From Meira nashicola (Eukaryota; Basidiomycota; Exobasidiomycetes; Exobasidiales; Brachybasidiaceae), in NCBI GenBank assembly GCA_001600355.1, contig BCJU01000003.1:405321-469320 (forward strand): 64,000 nt of DNA. The letters are read 5' to 3'. Under the pieces are notes generated by a model. It saw nothing but the letters and a program-made list of their open reading frames with translations, had not been told where the DNA came from and made no database searches. Of this stretch, positions 29,574 to 39,251 are shown piece after piece. Numbering within the stretch: position 1 is the first letter of the stretch; each line of letters opens with the position of its first letter. A program made the position numbers and the translations under genes.

Positions 29574-30812
29574 ATGGCCCCTTCTCCCAAACAAGGTGAA
29601 CGTAAATATGATGTTGTCCTCTTTGGAGCAACAGGATTTACAGGTAAATTAGTAGCCACTTACCTCAACTCTCATTCCGGTAAACCAAAATGGGCAATGG
29701 CCGGTAGATCAAAAGAAAGAATAGAGAAAGTACGTAAAGAGTTACAAATTGATTCAAAAATTGAAATTATTGAAGCAAATAATACAAATATTGAATCATT
29801 ACATTCTTTAGCAAAACAAACTCGTTGCGTTATTAATGTAGTTGGACCTTTTCGATTATTAGGAGCAGAAGAATTGGTGAAAGCATGTATTGCAGAAGGA
29901 ACGCATTATGTTGATTTGAGTGGTGAAACTGGTTTTAACGAAAGTTTGATCAAAAATCATCATGAATCAGCCAAGAAAGCAGGAGTGATCATTACACCTT
30001 CTGTCGGTTTGGATAGTTTACCTTCTGATATTTCAACATATTTGGCAGTTCAACATTTGAAAAACGTTTTACATGCTCCAGGTGCAGAAGAAGTTATTGT
30101 TGCATTGAAAGAAGCACCTATCTTTTCAACCGGAACAGTTCATTCAGCTTGCGATATGGTCGACGAAGATAAGACACAATTGCAATTTTGTGATGAAGAT
30201 AGATTGGCAACACGTAAGCCAGTCAAACCTATGAGTAATACAGCTGCAATTTGGTTACCTCAATTCAATGCTTATGGAGGTGGTTACGTTTTAAGTCCTC
30301 ATAATGTAAGAACAGTTTATCGTTCATGGAGTTTATTAGAAGATGCTGCAGGTAAAGATAGTTATGGTGCAAATTTTACATATGAAGATACTTTACTTGG
30401 AGGATCATGGGCATTTTCACAAGTTCAAAATCGAGTTCAAGTTTTTGCAAATCTATTGTTGAACAATTTACCTCCAATTCGTTGGGCTTTACGAAAAGCA
30501 TTACCAACAGGAGGAGGTCCTTCGGTTGGTATGCAAAATAGAGTTAAAACTGACGCTCGTGCTTGGGCACGGTATGGACAAAAACAAGCAATTTCAACGT
30601 TTAAAGCACCAGGTGATCCAGGTTATAAAATGACGGCAAGAATGATTTCTGAAGTTGCATTAGCTACTGCTTTAGATCATGATAAACTTCATCCATTGGC
30701 AAAAGAAGGTGGTATTTTAACTGCTGCAACTACAGGAGCAAATATTATTTGTGAAAGATTAGAAAAATATGCCGATTTTGAGGTAAAGACGGAAACATTT
30801 TCAGAACCTTGA
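29574..30812 (+). CDS. Saccharopine dehydrogenase-like oxidoreductase (SCCPDH-type)
   Basis: 412 aa, start MAPSPKQGERKYD. A Rossmann motif VVLFGATGFTGKLVATYL at about 12-30, GRSKERIEKV, then CVINVVGPF and GTHYVDLSGETGF are the SCCPDH/trans-acting enoyl reductase signature. The C-terminal half has LPTGGGPSVG and the late EVALATALDH segment. Proteins of this group are not true saccharopine dehydrogenases; in other organisms they sit on lipid droplets or take part in lipid reduction. The substrate is not shown here. A hydrophobic stretch (FANLLLNNLPPIRWAL) might contact membrane. Confidence 0.9.
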   Translation: MAPSPKQGERKYDVVLFGATGFTGKLVATYLNSHSGKPKWAMAGRSKERIEKVRKELQIDSKIEIIEANNTNIESLHSLAKQTRCVINVVGPFRLLGAEELVKACIAEGTHYVDLSGETGFNESLIKNHHESAKKAGVIITPSVGLDSLPSDISTYLAVQHLKNVLHAPGAEEVIVALKEAPIFSTGTVHSACDMVDEDKTQLQFCDEDRLATRKPVKPMSNTAAIWLPQFNAYGGGYVLSPHNVRTVYRSWSLLEDAAGKDSYGANFTYEDTLLGGSWAFSQVQNRVQVFANLLLNNLPPIRWALRKALPTGGGPSVGMQNRVKTDARAWARYGQKQAISTFKAPGDPGYKMTARMISEVALATALDHDKLHPLAKEGGILTAATTGANIICERLEKYADFEVKTETFSEP

Positions 30813-31561
30813 TAATGGAGATGTTGAATGATATTATCCTTTCATGTATGCATTAGTAGACTATAGCTTCAATTTTGATGTTTTTGATGGAAATGTATAC
30901 GCTGATGACATCCAATCCACGCCATTGTCTTATAAATATTTGTGTTCTTCTCAAGCGATATTCTCTCAAACTTCCTTCCTGATCGAGATTCCCGTACGTA
31001 TTTTGCTAAATAAATTACCTTGGCATGCATGTATCTATAAGGATGATGAAATTAGAAAGCCGATTATGCCAAGACTTTTCTTTTTGATGGAAAAATTTAT
31101 GATCGGAATAAGATTGTGTGTGTTCCTGAAGTGCAGCATTCATCCTATTCTTCCTTCCCCGCAAGAATTATCGAAGCTGCAACTTCCATGCGACACTAAC
31201 GAAATGTTAGTCAGGTAATGCGAGTGTGTGCAGTGCAGTGCAGCGCATCTGCATCTTTTGCGTTTCGGAGTTTCTCCTTTTTTTCCACCCCGCCTTTTGG
31301 ACTGCGTAATTTTGCTTGTTCTTTTTTTTAGTGTTTGTTGACAGACAGAACTGACAAGACATGTACATAGTTTAAACTTTTTAGCGTATTTTCGGCAATC
31401 TTTTGATCATGAAAAGAATAGAGTGATGCTGCTATACAGACTCTGTGTCATAAAAGAATACTTATTGATGTCTATATAAGAAGTACATTCACATTCTTCA
31501 AATGATGCTATCACCTTATCCATCTTATTTTGCTCTCTCTCAATAACCCTTCCTAGACAAC
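30813..31561. promoter_or_regulatory. Intergenic region and GH43 promoter
   Basis: 749 bp. A TATATAAG at 31473-31480 lies about 85 bp before the GH43 ATG. The rest is AT-rich with pyrimidine runs. No gene was recognised; a 124-codon open frame at 30844 lacks homology and typical composition. Confidence 0.4.
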
Positions 31562-32572
31562 ATGCGCTTATCCTTTATCGCTGCTGCTATTACAGCTTCT
31601 GTCACAATATCATCTTCATTAGCAGCACCTCTACAAGAAAGAGATACAAGTACTTTTGTTGGTTATTTTGTTACTCACTTTCTTGGAAACGATGAAGCAA
31701 TTTATCAAAAAGTTTCAAACGGTAATAATGCATATTCATTCTCTTCTTTGAATAATGGAAATGCAGTTTTACGTTCAAATGTTGGTACAAAAGGTGCTCG
31801 AGATCCTTATTTAGTAGTTTCACCTGATCGTAAAGATTATTGGACAATTGCAACTGATTTACAAATTGGAACAACAACTTGGGCTGATTCTTTAGCACGT
31901 GGTAGTAAATCTATTGTCATTTGGCATAGTACAAATTTAGTTGATTGGGAATCAAGTTATTTAACACAACTTGAAATTTCAACTGCTGGAATGGTTTGGG
32001 CTCCTTCGGCTGTTTGGGATCCTTCAACTGAACAATATTATGTCTTTTGGTCATCACAATTTTATGCAGAAAATGATACTGATCATACTGGCAATGCAAC
32101 TTCAAAACCTATAATTCGTTACGCAACTACAAAAGATTTTAAGTCTTTCTCTGAACCACAAGATTATGCAAAAGGTGATAATCAATTACGTTTAGATCAA
32201 GAATTTCAGCTTATTGATGGTGATAAAACTTTTGCTCGTTTCATGTGTGATGATTCTCATATCTTTCAAGAGATTTCATACGATGGCTTATTTGGAAATT
32301 GGCAAAGGATAAATGGAGTTGATGGACATATAAATGATGAATTACGTGAAGGTGCTGCCTCTTTTCGTGATAACCAAGATCCTAATAAATTCCACCTTTG
32401 GCTTGATAATTATACTGGTGATGGATATGAAGCTTATGCCACAAACGATATCTTCAAAGGTGATTATCCTCATGATACAGTTGACGGATTTCCATCAGGC
32501 ATGCGTCACGGATCTGTTACTCCAATTACACAAACCGAATACGACACAATTCGAGCTAGACTTGGCAATTGA
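31562..32572 (+). CDS. Secreted GH43-like glycosidase (arabinanase/xylosidase type)
   Basis: 336 aa with a signal peptide at about 1-21 (ending SSLAAPLQER, with a possible Kex2-like site LQER). The five-bladed GH43 fold is indicated by GARDPYLVVSPDRKDYWTIATDL (general-base Asp near residue 82), SIVIWHSTNLVDWESS, MVWAPSAVWDPSTEQYYVFWSS (second Asp), and ELREGAASFRDNQDPNKFHLW (acid Glu near 263). GH43 enzymes act on arabinan, xylan or galactan side chains; the substrate here is not determined. Likely acts on plant cell-wall polymer outside the cell. A TATA box is present upstream. Convergent with RidA. Confidence 0.85.
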   Translation: MRLSFIAAAITASVTISSSLAAPLQERDTSTFVGYFVTHFLGNDEAIYQKVSNGNNAYSFSSLNNGNAVLRSNVGTKGARDPYLVVSPDRKDYWTIATDLQIGTTTWADSLARGSKSIVIWHSTNLVDWESSYLTQLEISTAGMVWAPSAVWDPSTEQYYVFWSSQFYAENDTDHTGNATSKPIIRYATTKDFKSFSEPQDYAKGDNQLRLDQEFQLIDGDKTFARFMCDDSHIFQEISYDGLFGNWQRINGVDGHINDELREGAASFRDNQDPNKFHLWLDNYTGDGYEAYATNDIFKGDYPHDTVDGFPSGMRHGSVTPITQTEYDTIRARLGN

Positions 32573-32655
32573 TCAAACCAAGCAAATAAAAACGACAATC
32601 GAATCTTTTTCAATATTAACAAGCAGAACAAGGATAAATTGTATGATGTTTGCAT

Positions 32656-33196
32656 TTATTGTGCGTAAGAAGCAATTGCTTCAATTTCAATGTCTACATC
32701 AAGAGGAACTGTTGAATGAAAAGAAAAGGTGTCAGTATTGAGAACATTGTAAATAGATTGATAAATACTCACGCTTTCCTGCTTGAATGCATGTTCTTGC
32801 TGGCTTGGGAGATGGAATCATTTGTTCATAAACCGAATTGATAGCAGCAAAATCATCCATATTTTTGAGATAAATCTGTTGAATGTGAAATAAGAGAAAG
32901 AGGTTAGATATTAAACTTTCAAGATCCTCTTTCCTCCCTAAACCCCCAGCATTACTCACGTTCACTTTTACCAAATGTTCTAAACTTGAACCTGCATTCT
33001 TCAGTGCTTTTTCCAAATTATTAATACATTGAGCACAATGTTGCTTTACATCACCATCAACAATCTTTCCTTGATTATCTGCTGGAACTTGACCTGAACA
33101 AAAGATTAATCCTGGTACTTTTGCCGTATGAGAATAAATATCACTTCTTTGTGATAATTCAGTAGAATTTTGTTTGATCACATTTGATGAAGTCAT
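32656..33196 (-). CDS. RidA / YjgF / UK114 family protein, three exons
   Basis: Exons are 32960-33196, 32773-32875 and 32656-32708; introns of 84 and 64 nt have GTGAGT donors and CAACAG acceptors. Spliced length is 130 aa, exactly the family size. The joins give LEHLVKVN then IYLKNMDDFAAIN, and CIQAGK then LPLDVDIEIEAIA, both textbook RidA. KPARTC carries the active-site Arg that binds carboxylates. RidA enzymes hydrolyse reactive enamine/imine intermediates made by PLP enzymes; mitochondrial and cytosolic forms exist, and no clear presequence is seen here. The upstream DNA is rich in GTGGGG/GCGGGG motifs. Confidence 0.93.
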
Positions 33197-33545
33197 GATG
33201 AATTAAAGAGTTATGTTTATTGTGAATTGGATGATCGTTGAGAAGATGAAAGAAGAAAGAAGACGTGGGGGGCAAATATAAACGTGTGAAGCGAACGAAC
33301 CCCCACGCCTAACACATTTTGTACATGCATCAGTGAACTCAGCGCGGGGGACTTAATCAGGATCTTCTTCTTCTTCGTCTTTTCCTGCATCAATTTATTG
33401 CCAAGATAGTCTTCTAAGTATCAACGTGGGGATCAGTAATCATTATTGACGTGGGCAAGGTATACAAATCCAATTGTTGTCATCATTGTATTGTACAGTA
33501 AAGAGAAAAAGAAGGAATAAGAAATCATAAAATTGTGTTGTTTAA
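33197..33545. promoter_or_regulatory. RidA promoter with Mig1/CreA-like GTGGGG and GCGGGG motifs
   Basis: 349 bp containing GTGGGGGG at 33266-33273, CCCCACGC at 33301-33308, GCGGGGG at 33344-33350 and ACGTGGGGA at 33424-33432. SYGGGG is the Mig1/CreA repressor consensus; binding here is inferred. Confidence 0.5.
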
Positions 33546-35126
33546 TCAAGTAGTCCAACGGAAATGTGGACTTTTCCAACCTTTTGCTAATTCACTTGTT
33601 GCAACATCTTGAGCACGTAATTGAACACCTTGAATACGATTACGTCTTGCATTATCAAAACGCAAATACATCGTCCATGTGAATGTTATAATTAAACATA
33701 AACCACAAAAAGCACCAGAGATTGCTAAAGAAGGAGTATAATCCGGTTCCCATTTTGCTTGAAAGATATTTGTGCTTACTAAACCTGCTGCATTTGCTAA
33801 TGCGATCATAACTGCTGCTAAAAGTGCTCTACGTGATTCAGAAGAAGTATTATTTGTATACCATGTTGCCGTTAAAACAGAAGGTGCAGAAGCTCCCATT
33901 GCTGCTAAAAATATAGCACCATAAGTTGCATGAACGTGTGAAGGTGGAATAACGGCTAAACTTATCCAACCTGCTAAACCGACAACCAAAGCAAAACAAC
34001 TATGTAAACCTCTTTCACGAAATCGATCGGATAATTGCGTCAAGATGAGTAAGAATACCGCACCACAAACATTAGGCGCAACAGTGTACAAATTTGTCTT
34101 TACCGTATTATAACCAAGTCGAGCAACGATTTGTGGTAAAAATGTATTGACGCTAACCAAAGGAACACCTAAAGTGAAAGAAATTGCTGCCCAAACTGCA
34201 TAACGCCAATCACGAAATGGTCTTAATGCGTCCCTGATATCCAACTTTTCTGAAACGGAAACAGAAGCATCCTTTTCTATACGTTCTTTTGCAACTTCTT
34301 TTTCTTTTACGTTTAACATCCAAGCTGATTGTGAATTACGCGGTAAAACAAAGAAAGCAAAAATTGCAAATGCACATGTTGCTGCACCTTCGATTAAGAA
34401 TAAAATTCTCCATCCTGAGATTGGAGGATTTTTGATTTGAAAAACTCCATAAGCGATTAAACCTGAAAATGCTCCAGAAATAGCAGCAGCAGCGTAAAAG
34501 ATTCCAACTCTTCCTGCCAATTCACCACGAGTATAAAATGTTGATAAATAAAATACAACACCGGGAAGCATGGGTGATTCAAAAATACCCAATAACATCC
34601 TCAATGCAAATAAACCTCCAAAATTCACCACACCAGCTTGAATTAAGGAAAGCGAACCGAATCCAAACATTAAAATTGGAATGACGCGTGCGGCAGAATA
34701 ACGTTTGATGACCATAGTAAGTGGAATACCACATAAACAAAAAGGAACATAAAAGATCATAGTGATCAAATAATATTGATCACCTTTTAAATGTAAATCT
34801 TGTACTAAAGTTCCCGTCTTTGCATTTCCCAAATTACCTTTATCCAATGCATTGAATAGATAAATGATAGTTAAAATAGGTAAAAGAGTGAAATCGAATT
34901 TTCTTCTCATTGTCTTTTGTATTTTTATTTGTTCTTCCGTTGGTTTCCAACCTCCTAACACTTTTTCATCTCCATCTGAAGTAGAATAATCTTCATCCGT
35001 ACGAATTCGACCTTTTTCCATCGTATTGCTCATCTTTTCATCATTCTTTCCTTCGTATGGATGCCAATCTTCGGCTTGAATTGATTGTTGAGAAGCAGTA
35101 GGGTTATATTGATCTACTTTTGACAT
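33546..35126 (-). CDS. MFS transporter, anion:cation symporter (Dal5/allantoate permease-like) family
   Basis: 526 aa with about 12 membrane segments after a polar 70-residue head. Typical blocks are LLPILTIIYLFNALDKGNLGN (TM1), YLITMIFYVPFCLCGIPLTM, ALRMLLGIFESPMLPGVVFYL and YTRGELAGRVGIFYAAAAISGAFSG; the central loop follows GWRILFLIEG. This is the Dal5-like ACS family that carries allantoate, ureidosuccinate, nicotinate, vitamins or dipeptides. Substrate is not evident. Between RidA and the D-aminoacylase gene, with GTGGGGG motifs upstream, a role with nitrogen compounds is plausible (inference). Single exon. Confidence 0.9.
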   Translation of the reverse strand: MSKVDQYNPTASQQSIQAEDWHPYEGKNDEKMSNTMEKGRIRTDEDYSTSDGDEKVLGGWKPTEEQIKIQKTMRRKFDFTLLPILTIIYLFNALDKGNLGNAKTGTLVQDLHLKGDQYYLITMIFYVPFCLCGIPLTMVIKRYSAARVIPILMFGFGSLSLIQAGVVNFGGLFALRMLLGIFESPMLPGVVFYLSTFYTRGELAGRVGIFYAAAAISGAFSGLIAYGVFQIKNPPISGWRILFLIEGAATCAFAIFAFFVLPRNSQSAWMLNVKEKEVAKERIEKDASVSVSEKLDIRDALRPFRDWRYAVWAAISFTLGVPLVSVNTFLPQIVARLGYNTVKTNLYTVAPNVCGAVFLLILTQLSDRFRERGLHSCFALVVGLAGWISLAVIPPSHVHATYGAIFLAAMGASAPSVLTATWYTNNTSSESRRALLAAVMIALANAAGLVSTNIFQAKWEPDYTPSLAISGAFCGLCLIITFTWTMYLRFDNARRNRIQGVQLRAQDVATSELAKGWKSPHFRWTT

Positions 35127-36470
35127 CTTGATTATGGTCTTTGGGATTGATTGAATATGTTTTTAGAAAGAAAAGGTCCTATTTGTACTCTAGATTGAAG
35201 TGGGGGAAGACTTCATTTATCTTTCGTCCTTGCAATCAACGCGGGGTCCGGTACCTTGCGTGGGGGGATAAAGTAGGTGGAATGAATGCTGCCGTTAAAG
35301 ATAAAGATTGATTCCAATAGAATCAATATACCTTGATCATAGACTCTTATCAACAGTCAAAGTGGGGGAATGAGATGCCCTTCTTTGATCGACGAGGGGG
35401 AACGATAGATTTGTATGTATGTACTGTAGGTGGAAAGGGCACTCTTGCAATATGAGATAAGATGATTGAAACCTTTAAACGCCTTTCTTTTGCATATTTC
35501 ACCTTCGCCACCAACTGATTGATTGATTGATCGATGGATGGATGTGATCGTTGTAATCAAGGAAAGATGAACGGATTGTGCTGCTCTTGAAGAATATTAG
35601 TCATTACTCAAAGAAGTTATTAAACAGAAAAGAATACAAGACAAGCGGGAAAAGCGGCTAATAATCGATTGCCGTCGTCTTTCGGGAATCATGATGATTC
35701 TTTCCCCATTTTTATGCACAGTCGGCATATGCGCTGCGTGCGCTGCGCTAGACAAATTTTACACCTGTGAGCACGCTGCATACGCACGCAGCACGCACAC
35801 ATTTTTTTAAGCTTTTCGTGCCGCTCGTTTTTTTAGCTTATCGGGTGCCAAGGCGAACGTTTTAATTTAAAAGAAAGGGTATGGTTTCATATATTCAAAA
35901 GAAAATACACCGTTTCAGTGCATACATGCACCCTAGCTTATCTCCTTCGAACAAAGGGAAGTGAGATATGGAAATTTCGCCGTTTGCTTTTATGCATGCA
36001 CACTTTGCAGGGTAATCACATTTACAGAAGTATGAGCATGCGGGGGAAAAGAAAGTTCAGGTTTACGTACAACATTGGATCATCAGATGGGAGCAAGAAA
36101 AAGCACCAATCACGAATTAATCAAGTGCAGATATTAAAGTATATGCGTGTAATTCACACGCCAACAATGTGTTATATCTTTATAGTGTCCTTCTGCTAAC
36201 GAGAGAAACATGTGGTCACTTTAGAGAGCACACGAAGCTTATCCCCCACTTGCATACATACCCAAAAAGCCTTGAGCGTAACCCAATTTCTTCTTTCCCC
36301 CACGTTGATCTTACACCTCCATCATCGAAGAGTGAACCTTGTTCGGCATTAAACGGACGATTTGGAAGTCCGGATTTGAAGATGATTAAGATTAAACAGT
36401 TGAAGCATCTTTGATCACCTAAAACACCTTCTCATCATTCTATCAAATCCAATTATAACCATTCTGGAAG
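35127..36470. promoter_or_regulatory. Long divergent intergenic region, permease / amidohydrolase, with repeated GTGGGGG motifs
   Basis: 1.34 kb. GTGGGGG(G)A occurs at 35200-35207, 35260-35268 and 35362-35369, GCGGGG at 35241-35246, and CCCCCAC at 36243-36249 and 36297-36303. A 10-bp inverted repeat GCTGCGTGCG / CGCACGCAGC lies at 35733-35742 and 35783-35792. Open frames here are short and lack domains. No tRNA or other RNA gene was recognised. Confidence 0.5.
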
Positions 36471-38234
36471 ATGACTCTTGAGCGAGATGATATCCTTTTC
36501 GCAAATGTGACAGTGATTGATGGTAGTGGTGATGAAGAACGATACCTGGCAAATGTGATTGTTCGAAAAGAAAAGATTCAAGAGATACGAAGGAGCGACG
36601 AAGATCTTAGAGAAGAAGCCAAAAGCATAGGAATACGTTGTATAGATGGCGAAAATGGCAAATGGATCTTATGTCCTGGATTTATTGATATGCATGCACA
36701 TTCAGATCTATCTCTTTTGCATACACCCTCACATGAAGCAAAGATTACGCAAGGTGTAACTACTGAAGTTGTAGGACAAGATGGAATAAGTTATAGCCCT
36801 GTGAATGATGAATGTATGCAACGTATTCGCGTTCAAATCGCAGGCTGGAATGGAAATCCACAAGAACCAAAAGATTTCTTTTCAAGATGGAGAACGGTAA
36901 AAGAATACTTGGATGTTTTGGATAATGAAAAGATTGCTACAAATGTTGCTTATCTTGTTCCTCAGGGAAATTTACGTATGCTTGCAATGGGTTATGATTC
37001 GGGAAAAGCATCGTCCAAACAAATTCAACAGATGAAAGAACAATTACAAATTTCATTAGATCAAGGTGCAGTAGGAATGTCTTCTGGTTTAACTTACGTA
37101 CCAGGAATGTTTGCTGATGGAGAGGAATTAGCTCAATTATTAGAAGTTGTACAAGAAGCAAAAGGATATTATTGTCCTCATACAAGATCATATGGAAAAG
37201 GTGCGATGGAAGCTTATGCAGAGATGATTGATTTGGCTCAAAGGACTAAATGTAGACTGCATCTTACTCATGCAACTTTAAACTTTGGCGATAATGCAGG
37301 AAGGGCGAATGAATTCATGAAAATGGTAGATAAAGGTATCAAAGATGGCATAGAGATCACGATGGATACATATCCATATTTACCTGGCAGTACAACGTTA
37401 GCTGCCCTCTTGCCAAGTTGGGCAGCAGCTTCTGGAAATTTACAAACAGTTTTGAAAGATCCAGAGATGTTAGAAAAGCTACGACATCAATCTCTCGTCA
37501 CAGGTACGGATGGCTGTCATGGATGTCGATTAGAATGGGAAACAATCGAAATTGCAGGTGTTCAAAATTCTGAATTGAAATTTTGTCTAGGGAAAACGAT
37601 TGAAGAAATCGGAAAAGGACAAGGGAAAGAGCCTTTTGAAGTTTTTATCGATCTTTTAATACGGGATAATCAAGCAACGTTGATCTTGCAACATGTCGGA
37701 CATGAAGAAAACGTTCGTGCGATCATGCGACATCCAAAACATTGCGGAGGATCAGATGGTATTCTCACTGCATCTAAACCGCATCCAAGAGGTTGGGGAA
37801 CATTTACGAGATATTTAGGTCATTATGGTCGTGATTTGGAAAGAGGTAAATCGCGAATGATCACTAAACCACCAACTGCTGAAAGCAACAGTGCAGAAGA
37901 TGAATATGAATCTGTTGAACCATGCAAGATCTTTCAAGGAGGACTAGAAGAAGCCATTGCACATCTAACAAGCAGAGCGGCCAATGTGATCGGAATCGGA
38001 CAAAGTCGTGGTTTAGTCAAAGTTGGAATGCAAGCTGATCTTTGTTTATTCGATCCCACAATCGTTTCTGATAAAGCTACTTTTGCAAATCCCAGGCAAG
38101 CCTCTCTTGGAATACGTTTTGTTTTGGTGAACGGCCAATTTGCCCTTGATGAAGGAACACCAACAGGCAAGAGAGCAGGTCGCACGATTAGACGTCATCT
38201 TGGAGGCAAAGCAGGAACAAGTTATGTTTGTTAA
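36471..38234 (+). CDS. D-aminoacylase-like amidohydrolase (N-acyl-D-amino-acid deacylase family)
   Basis: 587 aa, single exon. The N-terminal beta-sandwich starts DDILFANVTVIDGSGDEE and is followed by the metal motif CPGFIDMHAHSDLSLLH at about 69-85. GVTTEVVGQDGISYSPV comes next at about 95-112; classical D-aminoacylases have NCG there, with Cys as a zinc ligand, so this protein has Asp instead. Then GAVGMSSGLTYVPGMFA, CPHTRSYG, RLHLTHATLNFGD (metal His), TMDTYPYLPGSTTLAALLP and HPRGWGTFTRYLG. The last 100 residues close the composite domain (GLVKVGMQADLCLFDP). Likely deacylates N-acyl-D-amino acids or a related amide; exact substrate unknown. Confidence 0.88.
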   Translation: MTLERDDILFANVTVIDGSGDEERYLANVIVRKEKIQEIRRSDEDLREEAKSIGIRCIDGENGKWILCPGFIDMHAHSDLSLLHTPSHEAKITQGVTTEVVGQDGISYSPVNDECMQRIRVQIAGWNGNPQEPKDFFSRWRTVKEYLDVLDNEKIATNVAYLVPQGNLRMLAMGYDSGKASSKQIQQMKEQLQISLDQGAVGMSSGLTYVPGMFADGEELAQLLEVVQEAKGYYCPHTRSYGKGAMEAYAEMIDLAQRTKCRLHLTHATLNFGDNAGRANEFMKMVDKGIKDGIEITMDTYPYLPGSTTLAALLPSWAAASGNLQTVLKDPEMLEKLRHQSLVTGTDGCHGCRLEWETIEIAGVQNSELKFCLGKTIEEIGKGQGKEPFEVFIDLLIRDNQATLILQHVGHEENVRAIMRHPKHCGGSDGILTASKPHPRGWGTFTRYLGHYGRDLERGKSRMITKPPTAESNSAEDEYESVEPCKIFQGGLEEAIAHLTSRAANVIGIGQSRGLVKVGMQADLCLFDPTIVSDKATFANPRQASLGIRFVLVNGQFALDEGTPTGKRAGRTIRRHLGGKAGTSYVC

Positions 38235-38294
38235 AAATATGCCATTCCGTTGGCAGAATTACCATTATGTAAATTATACAATTTATTATCGCAA

Positions 38295-39007
38295 TCAAAT
38301 CACTTTCTCATCATCTTCAACCCCGTGTGCTGCCTTTCTTCTAAATGTAGATTGATCGCGTAACCATTGACGATAATCTTTTATACTTCCAATCTTTTCT
38401 CCATAATAATCTGGAAGTCTGTTTTGCATAGTTTGTCTGCTTGGATCAACGCGTTGTTTTGTGATATGCTCAAAGAAGAGTTTATCCTTTTCTTCAATCT
38501 GTTTACGATTCTTGCCATGGAATAAAGACCAAACGCCCGAACCTAAAGAAGGGCCAAGTAGATAGCCAAGACCTGTAGAGAAAGAGTGTTGATTAGTATA
38601 AAGACTCCTTCCTTCTTTAACATCTTTTACATACCTGTACATCCTAGTGTGAGCAAAGCATAAACATATACCGGATCAATGCCTGCGATCGGACTACTTG
38701 TTGGATCGATTTCTTGTGTGAGAAAATATGATCCAGATGCAGCTGCTGCGAGAATGGTTGATGGAACTGTAGTAACCATACCTGCTAACCTTCTTTGCTT
38801 TCTCAAATTCAAATAACGCTCCCATGTTAAATATGCTACACCTTTCTCAGAATTAGGTAAAGATTGTTGTCCCTCTTGTCTACGAACAAAGGAAGAATGA
38901 ATGGATCTGCTAAGGATTACATTTGCACCGCCTAATGAATGTACTGATGTTGGTCGAATAGATGCTCTCAGTGTTTTCAAGCCTGCTCGCGATGTACTTG
39001 CTGCCAT
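38295..39007 (-). CDS. PAM17: Pam17, TIM23 import-motor subunit, two exons
   Basis: Exon 1 is 38635-39007 and exon 2 is 38295-38572; the 62-nt intron has donor GTATGT and acceptor CTACAG. The join gives LTLGCTG then LGYLLGPSLG, a family hallmark; 216 aa. The start at 39007 (MAASTSRAGLKTLRAS) supplies a basic mitochondrial presequence; an in-frame ATG at 39124 is less likely. LTWERYLNLRKQRRLAGM, then two membrane segments (TTVPSTILAAAASGSYF; the IAGIDPVYVYALLTLG region) are typical. Pam17 helps organise the presequence-translocase motor in the inner membrane. Divergent from THR1. Confidence 0.92.
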
Positions 39008-39251
39008 TCTCGATATTCTTATCAAGGGTGATTTCTGTTGTGGTTGAAAGAGAAATGCATAATCATGAACAAAAGAGAAAAAAGTGTGGAGCGTTTCTCC
39101 TACCTTTCCACGTGCAAGTGACATATTTTTAACGCATATTCTAGTCTATATGCATGACTCTATTTTAGACGCGTGCCAAGGGAACTCTCAAGTCAATTCT
39201 TCTAACCTTTCTTCTTCTTGGTCATTGACATACAACTTTTTTAAGTCGATC

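Noticed and set aside
30844..31218. 124-codon open frame after the SCCPDH-like gene
   Set aside because: No domain, irregular composition, lies in AT-rich 3' flank and promoter DNA.
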